A stretch of DNA of 64,000 nt from Planococcus ruber. Its GTDB lineage: Bacteria; Bacillota; Bacilli; Bacillales_A; Planococcaceae. Where the stretch lies: assembly GCF_022819085.1 (NCBI RefSeq), contig NZ_JALHAG010000001.1, positions 1,463,942 through 1,527,941 of the forward strand, read 5' to 3'. The notes beneath the pieces were generated by a model, which saw nothing but the letters and a program-made list of their open reading frames with translations, searched no databases and had not been told where the DNA came from. Made by a program: the position numbers and the translations under genes. Shown piece by piece: positions 35,996-45,154 of the stretch (positions within the stretch are counted from its first letter, which is position 1; every line of letters begins with the position of its first letter).

Positions 35996-36760
35996 TTAGG
36001 AATGGCTGATTTTAAAATTGAAAACTTGTTCCCCTTTTAAATGCCCATTCTGATAAACGCGTTCTGCGAACGTCAGGTGATTATCCATATTGACAGCTAC
36101 GATGGTGGAAGAACGGGTTCCGTAGTCAGCGGTTTTAATGAACATCGGGGAGAGTATTTTTTCAAATTCCAAGCCAACGCCAGTATGGGGCAATGCTGTT
36201 TCGTCCGCCTGTTCTGCATCTGCGAGCAGTTCAAAAAGCTGGTCCAGGTCGAGCTCCAGATTGGCGGAAAGGTAACGCTCCAAATGCTTTTTGCCTTTGA
36301 CGACTTTCGGCCACGGCGTATTCAAAAAATGATTGCTGAGTCCATGGACGCCCTGATCGATAGAAGAAAGTCTTTTATCAATATTGTTGTAATAGAAAAG
36401 TTCATCCGCTGTGCCGGCAATCAAATTGAAGCCTGTATAATCTTCAGCAATTAAAGAACCTAAAAAAACTTCAGGGGAAGCGTTGGTGCTTAAAAAATTC
36501 CGCACAATCGCACCACGTGATAATTTTCCGGTTTCCGGCATGGAAGGGTCTCGGAAATTCGTGAGTGCTGCAATTCTTCCGGTCTTCGTGACACCGAGCC
36601 AGGTGCCCATCTGCAACAGATCACGGCCGGCTAAGAGATCCGGTGCATCGTTCCAATAATGCGCCTTTTCAGTCGGCCTTTTGTAAAATTCGTCGCGGTT
36701 CGCGGCAATCACCAGTTTGTAGCGGGGGTGATCCTGGAAACTGAAATTGATTAAGCACAT
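35996..36760 (-). CDS. NRDE (TANGO2-like) family protein
   Basis: A 254-residue protein that starts MCLINFSFQDHPRYKLVIAANRDEFYKRPTEKA, with the Cys2 and the NRDE motif that define the family. AGRDLLQMGTWLGVTKTGRIAALTNFRDP, LSRGAIVRNFL and a C-terminal GTRSSTIVAV complete the family pattern, which resembles Ntn-hydrolase folds. Human TANGO2 is linked to metabolism and heme handling; the bacterial role is not known. AAAGGAGTG precedes ATG 36760, so the Cys would be exposed after Met removal. It stands alone. Confidence 0.85.
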   Translation of the reverse strand: MCLINFSFQDHPRYKLVIAANRDEFYKRPTEKAHYWNDAPDLLAGRDLLQMGTWLGVTKTGRIAALTNFRDPSMPETGKLSRGAIVRNFLSTNASPEVFLGSLIAEDYTGFNLIAGTADELFYYNNIDKRLSSIDQGVHGLSNHFLNTPWPKVVKGKKHLERYLSANLELDLDQLFELLADAEQADETALPHTGVGLEFEKILSPMFIKTADYGTRSSTIVAVNMDNHLTFAERVYQNGHLKGEQVFNFKISHS

Positions 36761-37015
36761 CGCCTTCACTCCTTTTGTTTTCATTATATAGAAGGAAGTA
36801 AAATGAAAACAGAAAAGAAGATTGAAAATTTCGAGACAAATACGGAAGTTATTGATTAGCTAAAAGTTTTTGGGGGAATAGATAAGTAGAAACGTATAAG
36901 AAATTTTATTTAATATAGGAAAAATAATCCAATAAAATAAATGGATTTAGTATATAATGACTATTACTAAAGTACATATCTGATTTTTCATGATGTATGA
37001 AGGCGGTGTTAAAAG

Positions 37016-39019
37016 ATGGAGAGCGATAAAAATGCGATAAAGGAAATGACTGAAAACAACGGCGAGCTCGTTCTCATTCTGGATGAAACCGGCAAGATTA
37101 TCCGAAACATCGAAGGATGGACAGAGTTCGGGAAAGAGCATGGCCTTCCTGAAAAGTATTGGAAAAACAGCGTGAATTTTTTTAATTTCATCAAAGACTT
37201 TGGAAAAGGCGATGAATTAAGAACGCTGAAGAAAGTGATTGGCAAAGACCTGAAGGAATATCTGGACATCATCCCTGTCATCTTAAAAGACAATTCCCTG
37301 CAATGGTTCTCTATAAAAGCGCGTCCCATGAAAACCTTGAACGAAAATTTAAATGGGACGGTTATTTCATTGAAGCTGGTCAACCTTCACACCATCCAAG
37401 CCATCACCGCTGAGAGTGTACTTGAAAATATGGATGAAGGATTTGCGCTATTGGATGAAAATTACAAAATCCATTATTTGAATGCGTATGGAGAGGAAGT
37501 ATTGAAAAGCCCGCGGGAAGAAAATGTCGGCATGAACTGGTGGGATCTATTCCCGGATGCGGTAGGCTCCAAGTTTCATCAGGAATTTGACAAAGTGATC
37601 TTGAAAGGGGCCAGCGTCCATTTCGAGGAATATTATGAACCGCTCTCAACTTGGTTCCGTTTGAATGCGTATCCGCTGTCGAGCGGCGGCATGGCGCTGT
37701 ATTTCCAAAATATCAATGAACGGAAAGTAACGGAAGAAAAGCTCTGGGAATATGCCTACACTGATTTTCTAACGGGTTTACCCAATCGCAGAGCCATGTC
37801 GGAACTCGCGAACTCATTGGTGCGAAGCAAAACGAAATTCACGTTATTCTTTATTAACTTAGACAATTTAAAAGTGGTCAATGCCATGCACAATTTCAAT
37901 TCTGGCGACAAAGTGCTTGAATCGGTCGCGGCCAAACTAAAAGAACTGGCAGGTCCCTATAGTAAAATTGGCCGGCTGGACGGAGATGAATTCGTTGTGA
38001 TCCGCCAACCGCAAGGGAAAGAACGGCTCGAAAATTTCGCAGAGAACCTGAAAGAAATCTTCATGCATCCATTTCAGCTGGAAAACCAGCAATCTGTCAA
38101 TATTGCCGCAAGCATCGGAATTGCCTGCTATCCCTATGACGCCCAAAACTTAGGAGAAGTGCTTTCTTTTGCAGAAACCGCGATGTTCGAGGCTAAGAAA
38201 ACAAAAGAAACAAGTTACTGCTTTTTCAGGAAAGCCATGAATTCAGAACGCGAAAGAAAAATCAAAATTGAAAAAGGATTGCAGGAAGACTTAAAAGAGA
38301 ATGGGTATTACTTTACTCTGCAGCCACAAATTGATGGAGCAACCGGCAAGGTCATTGGAGTTGAAATTCTCTCCAGGTGGAATCATCCCGAGTTAGGGGA
38401 GCTTTCGCCTTTGGAATTCATCCAAGTCGCTGAACAATCGTCGACGATTGTTTCGTTGACAACCCATCTATTACATGAAGTCTTTACACAATTGAAAGAA
38501 TGGCAAAAACGTTACGGATGGAACTTAAAGACAGCGATCAATATGACGCCATCCTTGCTTGGCAACCCGGAATTTTTCAAAGATTTCTTTGCGTTGATCG
38601 ACCGCTATGAGATCCAGCCAGAGTTTATTGAAATCGAAATTACAGAACAAGCGGAATTGACCTATTCTGACTGCACTTTGGAAAACTTGCAGCTATGCAA
38701 ATCGAAGGGCATTTCCATCGCCATAGACGACTTTGGCACAGGCTTTTCCATGATTGCCTATTTGACGCAATTTCCGATCAATAAAATCAAGTTGGATAAA
38801 TTTTTTATTCAAAAAATCGGGGAAGACAAAAAGTCGGAAGCGGTCCTTGCCTCGTTAATTCATTTGGCCAAAAGCATCGAATGCGAATTGCTGGCAGAAG
38901 GCGTAGAAAGGATTGAGGAAGTGGACTTTCTAAAGAAACATGATTGCATTCATTTCCAAGGCTATTATTTTGATAAGCCCTTGACAGTAGCGGATTTTGA
39001 AGAGAAGTATTTGCGTTAG
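37016..39019 (+). CDS. PAS-GGDEF-EAL protein with degenerate GGDEF
   Basis: A 667-residue cytoplasmic protein without membrane spans. PAS-like domains lie at about 10-120 and 130-235, GGDEF at 245-405 and EAL at 415-660. The GGDEF site is altered: RLDGDEF (322-326 DGDEF), and the first metal Asp is Asn281 in FFINLDNLK. The EAL site looks usable: E450 in GVEILSRW, N509, EITE 541-544, DDFGTG 571-576, an IKLDK lysine, AEGVE and HFQGYY. Cyclic-di-GMP hydrolysis, possibly tuned by GTP on the dead cyclase, is likely. AAGGCGGTG precedes the ATG. A diguanylate cyclase gene follows 39 bases on. Confidence 0.92.
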   Translation: MESDKNAIKEMTENNGELVLILDETGKIIRNIEGWTEFGKEHGLPEKYWKNSVNFFNFIKDFGKGDELRTLKKVIGKDLKEYLDIIPVILKDNSLQWFSIKARPMKTLNENLNGTVISLKLVNLHTIQAITAESVLENMDEGFALLDENYKIHYLNAYGEEVLKSPREENVGMNWWDLFPDAVGSKFHQEFDKVILKGASVHFEEYYEPLSTWFRLNAYPLSSGGMALYFQNINERKVTEEKLWEYAYTDFLTGLPNRRAMSELANSLVRSKTKFTLFFINLDNLKVVNAMHNFNSGDKVLESVAAKLKELAGPYSKIGRLDGDEFVVIRQPQGKERLENFAENLKEIFMHPFQLENQQSVNIAASIGIACYPYDAQNLGEVLSFAETAMFEAKKTKETSYCFFRKAMNSERERKIKIEKGLQEDLKENGYYFTLQPQIDGATGKVIGVEILSRWNHPELGELSPLEFIQVAEQSSTIVSLTTHLLHEVFTQLKEWQKRYGWNLKTAINMTPSLLGNPEFFKDFFALIDRYEIQPEFIEIEITEQAELTYSDCTLENLQLCKSKGISIAIDDFGTGFSMIAYLTQFPINKIKLDKFFIQKIGEDKKSEAVLASLIHLAKSIECELLAEGVERIEEVDFLKKHDCIHFQGYYFDKPLTVADFEEKYLR

Positions 39020-39058
39020 CAACATCATTTTACGATTGAATGCGTATTGGGGAGGAAC

Positions 39059-40720
39059 ATGGCTGTGGGGGTTACTGAGGAACTTTTAGTCGAACGGGTG
39101 TTGATGGATAGTACACAAGAAATGGTTTTTATCGTAAAAGTAGACCGTTCCGGAAATTTCTTTTATGAATTCTTGAACCAGGAAGCGATAAACCAAACCG
39201 CCCTTGACGCCAGTGCAATTGGCCGCAGTGTGCGTGAAGTCCATTCTCCCGAAATAGGGAAGCGCATGGAAAGCCATTACCGGCAAGCGGCCGAGAGTGC
39301 AAAGAAATTGAAAATCGAAGAGGCTTTTCAATTGAGTACCGGTGAAGTGCGCTGGTACCAAATGGTTTTGACGCCATTATTGAATGGACAAGAAGAATGC
39401 ACACATGTTTCGGCATTTATAAGAGAAGTGACGAAAGAAAGAAAAGCAGATCAGGATGCGCTTGAAATGTGGAAGCAAATTGAAGAAAGCCGCTCCAGAT
39501 ACAGCTCATTGTATGAAAATAATACGGATGCCGTGTTTACATTGGATTTAAAGGGACGAATCCTCGAAGGAAATCAAACTGCTGCGAATATGACCGAATT
39601 TCTCATCGATGAACTGAAAGATAAGCGGTTTTTGGATTACGTCATTGCAGAAGATCCCGAGAAGTTTCGGGATTATCTGGACCAGGCATTATCCACGCCG
39701 TTAGAAGACACCCGAATCCGTTTTTTGGCAAACAACGGGAGCCAGATCAGCTGCTTGCTCAAACTGGTTCCAATTATAGTCGGCGGGAATCGTGTCGGCA
39801 TTTATGCCATCTTGAAAGATATGACAGAGCTCGATAAAATGGCAGGAAAGTTTGCTGAAAGCGAAAATCTGTTTCAAATCATTGCTGAAAATGCCCATGA
39901 CGTCATCATTTTATTAAACAATAGCGGACAGTTTATGTATATTTCTCCCTCCAGTTTCAATGTATATGGTGCCACAAGAGAAGAAATCGAAGCCGAACCT
40001 CTATTATCCCTGGTCCATCCGGAAGAAACGGAAGAATTGGATCGAAAACTGGCGGAATCGATTTTAACCGGAGAGTTATGGAAAATGCAATTGCGCATTA
40101 AGCACAAGACACGCGGATGGGTATGGTCGGAACTATTGGGAACGCCCGTTTTTGATGAAGACGGGAAATTTAGCCATAAAGTATTGCTGCTGCGCGACAT
40201 TTCAAAGCAAAAAGAGTATGAGTCCAAACTTGAGTTTTTCGCTTACCATGATGCCTTAACCGGGCTGCCCAACCGCCGCATGCTGAAAGAAGCCATGTAC
40301 CGCAAAATTGAACACGACGAAGAGTTTGCCGTGCTGATTTTAGACATCGACGATTTCAAAGAGATTAATGATGGTTGGGGGCATGAAATAGGAGATCAAG
40401 TCATCCAGGAATTTGCGCATAGGCTATCGCAGAACATCGGAGAACATGACTTGGCCGCCAGGCTCGGCGGCGATGAATTTGTCCTTCTTTATAAAGGGCC
40501 GATCACTTCCGCAGAGGCCATTCAAAAAGCTTCAATCATACGCCGGTCTATGGAAATATCATGGGAAGCTTTAGGTGTTGAACTAAAAATTACGACCAGT
40601 ATCGGCATTCATATTGCTTCTGCGGATGCTTCCAATCCTTCTAATGTATTGAAGAAAGCGGATCATGCGTTATACGAAGCCAAAAATGCCGGGAAGAATA
40701 ATTTTCAGTTAAACCGTTAA
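39059..40720 (+). CDS. Multi-PAS diguanylate cyclase
   Basis: A 553-residue cytoplasmic protein with three PAS domains (about 15-130, 145-255 and 265-385; note YSSLYENNTDAVFTLDLKGRILEGNQTAA and FQIIAENAHDVIILLNNSGQFMYISPS) and a C-terminal GGDEF domain. The cyclase site is intact: LDIDDFKEINDGWGHEIGD and RLGGDEF, with no obvious upstream RxxD inhibitory site. It should make cyclic-di-GMP from GTP in answer to a signal sensed by PAS. The start is ATG 39059, three bases after GGGGAGG; GTG 39065 has better spacing. The preceding EAL protein would oppose it, giving a tandem make-and-break pair. Confidence 0.92.
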   Translation: MAVGVTEELLVERVLMDSTQEMVFIVKVDRSGNFFYEFLNQEAINQTALDASAIGRSVREVHSPEIGKRMESHYRQAAESAKKLKIEEAFQLSTGEVRWYQMVLTPLLNGQEECTHVSAFIREVTKERKADQDALEMWKQIEESRSRYSSLYENNTDAVFTLDLKGRILEGNQTAANMTEFLIDELKDKRFLDYVIAEDPEKFRDYLDQALSTPLEDTRIRFLANNGSQISCLLKLVPIIVGGNRVGIYAILKDMTELDKMAGKFAESENLFQIIAENAHDVIILLNNSGQFMYISPSSFNVYGATREEIEAEPLLSLVHPEETEELDRKLAESILTGELWKMQLRIKHKTRGWVWSELLGTPVFDEDGKFSHKVLLLRDISKQKEYESKLEFFAYHDALTGLPNRRMLKEAMYRKIEHDEEFAVLILDIDDFKEINDGWGHEIGDQVIQEFAHRLSQNIGEHDLAARLGGDEFVLLYKGPITSAEAIQKASIIRRSMEISWEALGVELKITTSIGIHIASADASNPSNVLKKADHALYEAKNAGKNNFQLNR

Positions 40721-40862
40721 CCGTTGTTTGATTTTTTACTCACCAATTTTAAGTTATCAAGGAATAATTTTACAGAAAATTTTTTAAAATAAACACAATT
40801 AAGCTTGAATCCCTCAAATTGATTTGATACACTAACTTTATGTTATGTGTGCCTTACCTTGT

Positions 40863-40890
40863 GCCATCCTGTTTAGCGGGATGGCTTTTT
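40863..40890 (+). terminator. Terminator after the diguanylate cyclase
   Basis: GCCATCC pairs with GGGATGGC and is followed by TTTTT, about 140 bases after the stop. Confidence 0.8.
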
Positions 40891-40964
40891 CTATTCGTTT
40901 TAATTGCTGCTTTCGGACAGCTTGATATAATGTCAAAAGAGCGTTTTAAATGGAGGCTGCCGCA

Positions 40965-42674
40965 ATGAGGAAAATCAGATTAGGATTTATTTCGCCGTAT
41001 GAGGCGATGGTTCCGCTAATCGATGAATTAAAGAAAGATCAGGACGATTTTGAAGTGGCCGTACAAGTCGGAAATCTGGCGGCTGGCGTCAATTATGCGC
41101 TGGCCATGGAAAAGCAAGGCATCGACCTGTTAATTAGCCGGGGCGGGACAGCAAACTTAATTCGGGAAGCTGTCTCTGTGCCAGTGATTGATGTCCATAT
41201 CTCCGGCTATGACCTTTTGCGCTCCATCATGCTTGCCAATGGCTATTCCGGCGAAAAAAAGGCTTTGGTTGGCTTCTCGAATATTACATTGGGAGCGGCT
41301 TCCATCGTCAGTCTTTTAGACATCGAGATGGAAGTTGTGACGCTTAAAGAAGCAACTGAAGTAGAGGCAGTCTTACTAAAACTAAAAGATGCAGGCTATA
41401 AGAGCATCCTTGGCGATGTGGTCACTGTTGAAGCGGCTGGAAAGCTCGGGTTGAACGGGCTGCTGCTCCAGTCGGGGAAAGAATCGATTGTAGAGTCTTT
41501 CCAAGAAGCGAAAAGAATTTTTGAGTCGCAGAAAGACAGCCAACAATTGCTGCGGGTGATGCGAAATCTCCTGGAAATAAAAAAACAGGATATGTTGATT
41601 TTTTCAGAAGATGGACGGACGCTCCTGGAGAATTGGGTTTCTTTTGACGGATCGCCTTTCTCTTCGTCCCAACTAACGGAAATCCATCATCAAGTTCGAG
41701 GGAAAGAAAAGACGGTTGTCCAAATGGCCGGTAATGATGGCGTGGTAGTTGAAATACGGGCAGAACGGATGGAAGACCGCGAAGGGAATGTGTTTATCTG
41801 CACAATCAAACATCCTGAAAACTACAAAATGGCGATTCCCGGGATCCGCATGGAACCGGTTTCCTTATTGCCTTCTCTCGTAGCAGAAAGCCCCGTGATG
41901 GAAGGCATAAAGAAGCTTCTTGAAAAGCCTGCAATGGGGAAAGAGCCCTTATTGCTTGAAGGAGAGCTGGGAACTGGGAAAAAGGAAATCGTGCGCTATC
42001 TCCATCACTTCCATCAAAAAAGTGGATTTATCATTCATCTCGCTTTGGATGAGTTTGAAGATTTACCAAGCCGCTTTGACATTTCCGAAGCCTCTACGCT
42101 GCTGATTCATTTGAAAAGCTATAAGGCAGAGGAACCGGTACGCGCAATGCGTTCCGCACTGGAATGGGCGCGTGAAAAAAATGTTCAGGTGATCTTGGCT
42201 GGTACGAAAATCTCTGCTGAACTTTTATCGAAAATTGGATTGGCGGATGCGATTCGAATAACAGTGCCTTCTTTAGCCGAGCGAAAAGAAGATATCCCTC
42301 CATTGGTTCGCCAATTTCTATTGGAGTTCCATCAAAACCTCGGCACTCAAGCGATCAAAGTCCGAGAAGATGCCATGGAGCAAATTAAACAAATCGAATG
42401 GCCCGGAAATTTGATTGACTTAAAAATGTACGTAAAAAAACTGGCTCTCTTCGAAAAAGAGTACGTGATTGAACAAAAGACGCTTGCCAGCATGCCGTTT
42501 CATTCAACGAGCCAATCAAAAGAATTAGATGCTTCCTTCAAAAACATGAGTTTACAGGAAATAGAACAGCAAATCATTGAACAAGTTCTGGAGGAAGAAG
42601 ACTTTAACCAGACGAAAACAGCTCAACGCCTCGGCATTAACCGAGCCACTTTATGGCGCAAACTCAATAAATGA
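40965..42674 (+). CDS. PrpR-type regulator with degenerate AAA+ domain
   Basis: A 569-residue transcription regulator. The first 190 residues are a PrpR_N ligand domain (LLISRGGTANLIREAVSVPVIDVHISGYDLLRSI). A PAS-like segment follows, then an AAA+ remnant: a Walker A-like LEGELGTGKKEIVRYLHHFH is present, but the ELFGHEKGAFTGA region is missing and Walker B is reduced to STLLIHLKSY. R-finger and sensor II parts (SLAERKEDIPPLVRQFL, IEWPGNLIDLK) remain, and a Fis-type helix-turn-helix (TKTAQRLGINRATLWRKL) ends the protein. It therefore cannot act through sigma-54. ATG 40965 is eight bases after GGAGG. It precedes the acid-sugar operon that it probably controls. Confidence 0.88.
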   Translation: MRKIRLGFISPYEAMVPLIDELKKDQDDFEVAVQVGNLAAGVNYALAMEKQGIDLLISRGGTANLIREAVSVPVIDVHISGYDLLRSIMLANGYSGEKKALVGFSNITLGAASIVSLLDIEMEVVTLKEATEVEAVLLKLKDAGYKSILGDVVTVEAAGKLGLNGLLLQSGKESIVESFQEAKRIFESQKDSQQLLRVMRNLLEIKKQDMLIFSEDGRTLLENWVSFDGSPFSSSQLTEIHHQVRGKEKTVVQMAGNDGVVVEIRAERMEDREGNVFICTIKHPENYKMAIPGIRMEPVSLLPSLVAESPVMEGIKKLLEKPAMGKEPLLLEGELGTGKKEIVRYLHHFHQKSGFIIHLALDEFEDLPSRFDISEASTLLIHLKSYKAEEPVRAMRSALEWAREKNVQVILAGTKISAELLSKIGLADAIRITVPSLAERKEDIPPLVRQFLLEFHQNLGTQAIKVREDAMEQIKQIEWPGNLIDLKMYVKKLALFEKEYVIEQKTLASMPFHSTSQSKELDASFKNMSLQEIEQQIIEQVLEEEDFNQTKTAQRLGINRATLWRKLNK

Positions 42675-42688
42675 GTTTGCGTTTTTTT
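42657..42688 (+). terminator. Terminator overlapping the end of the PrpR-type gene
   Basis: CGCAAACTC and GAGTTTGCG form a perfect nine-base stem with a seven-base loop and seven T. The left arm is the last coding codons and the loop holds the stop codon. Confidence 0.9.
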
Positions 42689-42699
42689 ATAGGTATAAG

Positions 42700-42756
42700 T
42701 GTTGCATTTTTAAACGATTTTTATTTATAACTATATTATTTTAAAAATAATGTTGC
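42700..42756 (+). promoter_or_regulatory. Possible activator sites upstream of the acid-sugar operon
   Basis: TGTTGC occurs at 42700-42705 and 42751-42756, 51 bases apart, the second overlapping the -35 box. Between them is the AT palindrome ATTATTTTAAAAATAAT. These may be sites for the PrpR-type regulator; the assignment is a guess from position. Confidence 0.3.
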
Positions 42757-42801
42757 TTTTTTATACAATTATTTTTATAGTTACAAATGAAAGCGATTAC
42801 T
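42753..42801 (+). promoter_or_regulatory. Promoter and cre site of the kdgT-like operon
   Basis: TTGCTT (42753-42758), a 17-base spacer and TATAGT (42776-42781) form a SigA promoter. TGAAAGCGATTACT (42788-42801) matches the cre consensus at all but the last base and sits at the predicted transcription start, predicting CcpA repression. Confidence 0.6.
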
Positions 42802-42848
42802 CAAGAAGAAATTCGCATATTTTTTATTTAAAGAAAAGAGGGGTTAGA

Positions 42849-43841
42849 ATGAAGATTAAAGCGACACTTGAACGCATTCCAGGGGGTATGATGGTAGTTC
42901 CATTGCTATTGGCAGCCATTATTAACACATTGGCGCCGGATTTATTGCGCATTGGCGGTTTTACACAAGCACTTTTTGTAGATAGCGCGAATGCGTTGAT
43001 TGCACTTTTCTTACTATGTACAGGCGCACAAATCAATGTAAAAACGTTTGGCGTTTCATTGGCAAAAGGAGCAACGCTGCTGACTACGAAATGGGTGGTC
43101 GGCGCCATTTTTGGATTAATCGCCTATATGTTAGCCGGAGATAATGGATTGTGGCTGGGAATCGCCCCGATCGCAGTCATTGCAGCAATGACCAACAGCA
43201 ATGGCGGCCTGTTTGTGGCGCTAGTCGGCCAATACGGCAGCAAGGAAGACCGGGCGGCCTACTCGCTATTAGCTTTAAATGACGGGCCTTTCTTGACGAT
43301 GGTGGCGTTAACCATTTTTGGTGCGATGGGCTTTGTGGATGGACTGTTTTCGCCAATTTCATTTATCGCAGTTTTACTGCCGATTTTAATTGGGATGATC
43401 TTAGGGAATTTGGATGAAGATATGCGCTCGTTCTTGGACCAGGGAAGCTCGATGCTGATTCCATTCTTTGCATTCGCACTAGGGATGGGCATTAACTTTA
43501 AGGCCATTATTGAAGGCGGACTTGGCGGTATCGCACTTGGATTGATGACCGTGTTTATCACGGGTACAGCGGGATACTTAGTATTTAAAGCGTTAAAATG
43601 GAATCCGATTGTCGGAGCTGCGGAAGGTTCGACAGCCGGAAATGCTGTAGCTACACCTGCTGCTATTGCGGCAGCCAGCACAGGGTTTGCTTCGGTTGTT
43701 GATATTGCAACGGTACAGGTAGCGGCATCCACTGTGACAACTGCTATTCTCTTGCCGCTTTATGTAGCGTTTTTAGTAAAGAGACTTGAGAAAAAAGGCT
43801 ATTTGTTTGATAATGGTAATTTGCTCAAAAAAGAAGTTTAA
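42849..43841 (+). CDS. 2-keto-3-deoxygluconate permease family transporter
   Basis: A 330-residue membrane protein of the KdgT family. It begins MKIKATLERIPGGMMVVPLLLAAIINTLAPDLL and continues with repeated hydrophobic spans; GAQINVKTFGVSLAKGATLLTTKW, MTNSNGGLFVALVGQYGSKED and EGSTAGNAVATPAAIAAA are family marks. AGAGGGGTTAG precedes ATG 42849. In this operon it lies just before a DUF1537 kinase and a PdxA2-type dehydrogenase, so it probably imports D-threonate, D-erythronate or a similar four-carbon acid rather than ketodeoxygluconate. The substrate assignment is inference from context. Confidence 0.88.
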   Translation: MKIKATLERIPGGMMVVPLLLAAIINTLAPDLLRIGGFTQALFVDSANALIALFLLCTGAQINVKTFGVSLAKGATLLTTKWVVGAIFGLIAYMLAGDNGLWLGIAPIAVIAAMTNSNGGLFVALVGQYGSKEDRAAYSLLALNDGPFLTMVALTIFGAMGFVDGLFSPISFIAVLLPILIGMILGNLDEDMRSFLDQGSSMLIPFFAFALGMGINFKAIIEGGLGGIALGLMTVFITGTAGYLVFKALKWNPIVGAAEGSTAGNAVATPAAIAAASTGFASVVDIATVQVAASTVTTAILLPLYVAFLVKRLEKKGYLFDNGNLLKKEV

Positions 43842-43855
43842 AGGAGTGGCGGAAT

Positions 43856-45154
43856 ATGGCAACTCAGATTGGCATCATTGCGGATGATTTTACAGGAGCT
43901 AATGATTCAGGAGTTAGGCTTGCTCAGAAAGGCCTGAAATCCCGCGTCATCCTGGCAAAGCGCAAAAATGAAAATACCCAGGCGGATCAGGAAATTGATG
44001 TCTGGATTGTAGACACGAATAGCCGGGCTATGGAAGAAAAAGAAGCCTATGAAACAGTCTTAAAAGAAATCGGGCAGTTGAAAGCGCGCGGGGTCAGCCA
44101 CTTTTATAAAAAAGTGGATTCGACTTTAAGGGGTTCTGTTTCGGCTGAACTTAAAGCGATGCAAGAAGCCGCAAAAATGGATGTCATCTTTATTGCACCT
44201 GCTTTTCCGAGCATGGGAAGAACGGTTGAAAACGGCACTCTATATGTAAATGGCATACCGGTCGCCGATACAGAATTCGGCCGGGACCCGAAGACGCCGG
44301 TGCGGCACAGCTACATTCCCGATTTATTGGCTCTTGATGGCATTTCGATTGCTGTGTTGAACAGAGAAATGCTGCAAGGCGATCATCCAGAAAAATGGGT
44401 GCTTGGCCAAGTGGAAAAAGGGGTTCAATGGATTGTCTGCGATGTGAAGGAAGATGCAGATTTCGCCTTATTGGCAAACATTGAAAAGAACCTTAATCTG
44501 AATCTTGGATGGGCCGGATCAGCCGGGATGATTAATCATCTCTATAATGAGTTAGGAGACGAGAAGCAATTCAAGCGCGTTCTTCAAATGCCGATCGACA
44601 AAGTTCTCGTCGCATCCGGGAGCCTATCCGCTCGGACTCAAGAGCAAATTGAAGTCTTGAAAGAGCGGCCGCGCACAAAAATGATCGAGATAGATCCCGT
44701 CATGCTGCTTGAAAATCCGCTCGAGCCAGTTGCCATGCTTCAATCATTAAAACAGGAAGATGGTTGGGACAGTGCAGTGATTTATGTGGGGGCTCACCAA
44801 GAGAATCGTGATAAAGTAAAAGAATGGGCTACGGTCCACAATCGTTCGGCACATCAAACGGCTAAAGGAATTTCAAACGGATTGGGCCTTCTTGTCCAAG
44901 AAGCGATGGAGTTGTCAGCGTTTAATGCGCTCGTGATGACAGGTGGAGACACAGCCAAAGATATTTGCAATGTGTTAGGAATTTACGATATGGAATTGCG
45001 CTTTGAAGTAGAAGCGGGGCTGCCGCTTGGCCTGGCAAACAGGAACGGCAGCGAAATGATTGTTGTGACAAAAGCGGGAGGCTTTGGAGTTGCCGAATCG
45101 TTGGCAAATACAGTGGATTATTTGAAGGGAGCAGGATCAGATGCAAACAACTAA
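43856..45154 (+). CDS. Four-carbon acid sugar kinase (DUF1537, DtnK-like)
   Basis: A 432-residue cytoplasmic kinase. The N-terminal domain starts IGIIADDFTGANDSGVRLAQKGL and contains FYKKVDSTLRGSVSAELKAM and APAFPSMGRTVENGTLYVNGIP. The C-terminal nucleotide-binding domain has VASGSLSARTQEQI, VMTGGDTAKDICNVLG and a late GSEMIVVTKAGGFG. These proteins phosphorylate four-carbon aldonates; DtnK acts on D-threonate. AAAGGAGTGG precedes the ATG. It overlaps the next gene by 14 bases, and that neighbour, PdxA2-type, is the known partner of DtnK, which favours D-threonate over other acids. Confidence 0.88.
   Translation: MATQIGIIADDFTGANDSGVRLAQKGLKSRVILAKRKNENTQADQEIDVWIVDTNSRAMEEKEAYETVLKEIGQLKARGVSHFYKKVDSTLRGSVSAELKAMQEAAKMDVIFIAPAFPSMGRTVENGTLYVNGIPVADTEFGRDPKTPVRHSYIPDLLALDGISIAVLNREMLQGDHPEKWVLGQVEKGVQWIVCDVKEDADFALLANIEKNLNLNLGWAGSAGMINHLYNELGDEKQFKRVLQMPIDKVLVASGSLSARTQEQIEVLKERPRTKMIEIDPVMLLENPLEPVAMLQSLKQEDGWDSAVIYVGAHQENRDKVKEWATVHNRSAHQTAKGISNGLGLLVQEAMELSAFNALVMTGGDTAKDICNVLGIYDMELRFEVEAGLPLGLANRNGSEMIVVTKAGGFGVAESLANTVDYLKGAGSDANN

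Noticed and set aside
36803..36859. An 18-codon frame (MKTEKKIENFETNTEVID) behind GAAGGAAG, upstream of the GGDEF-EAL gene.
   Set aside because: Too short and without a clear promoter, terminator or recognisable features; likely chance.
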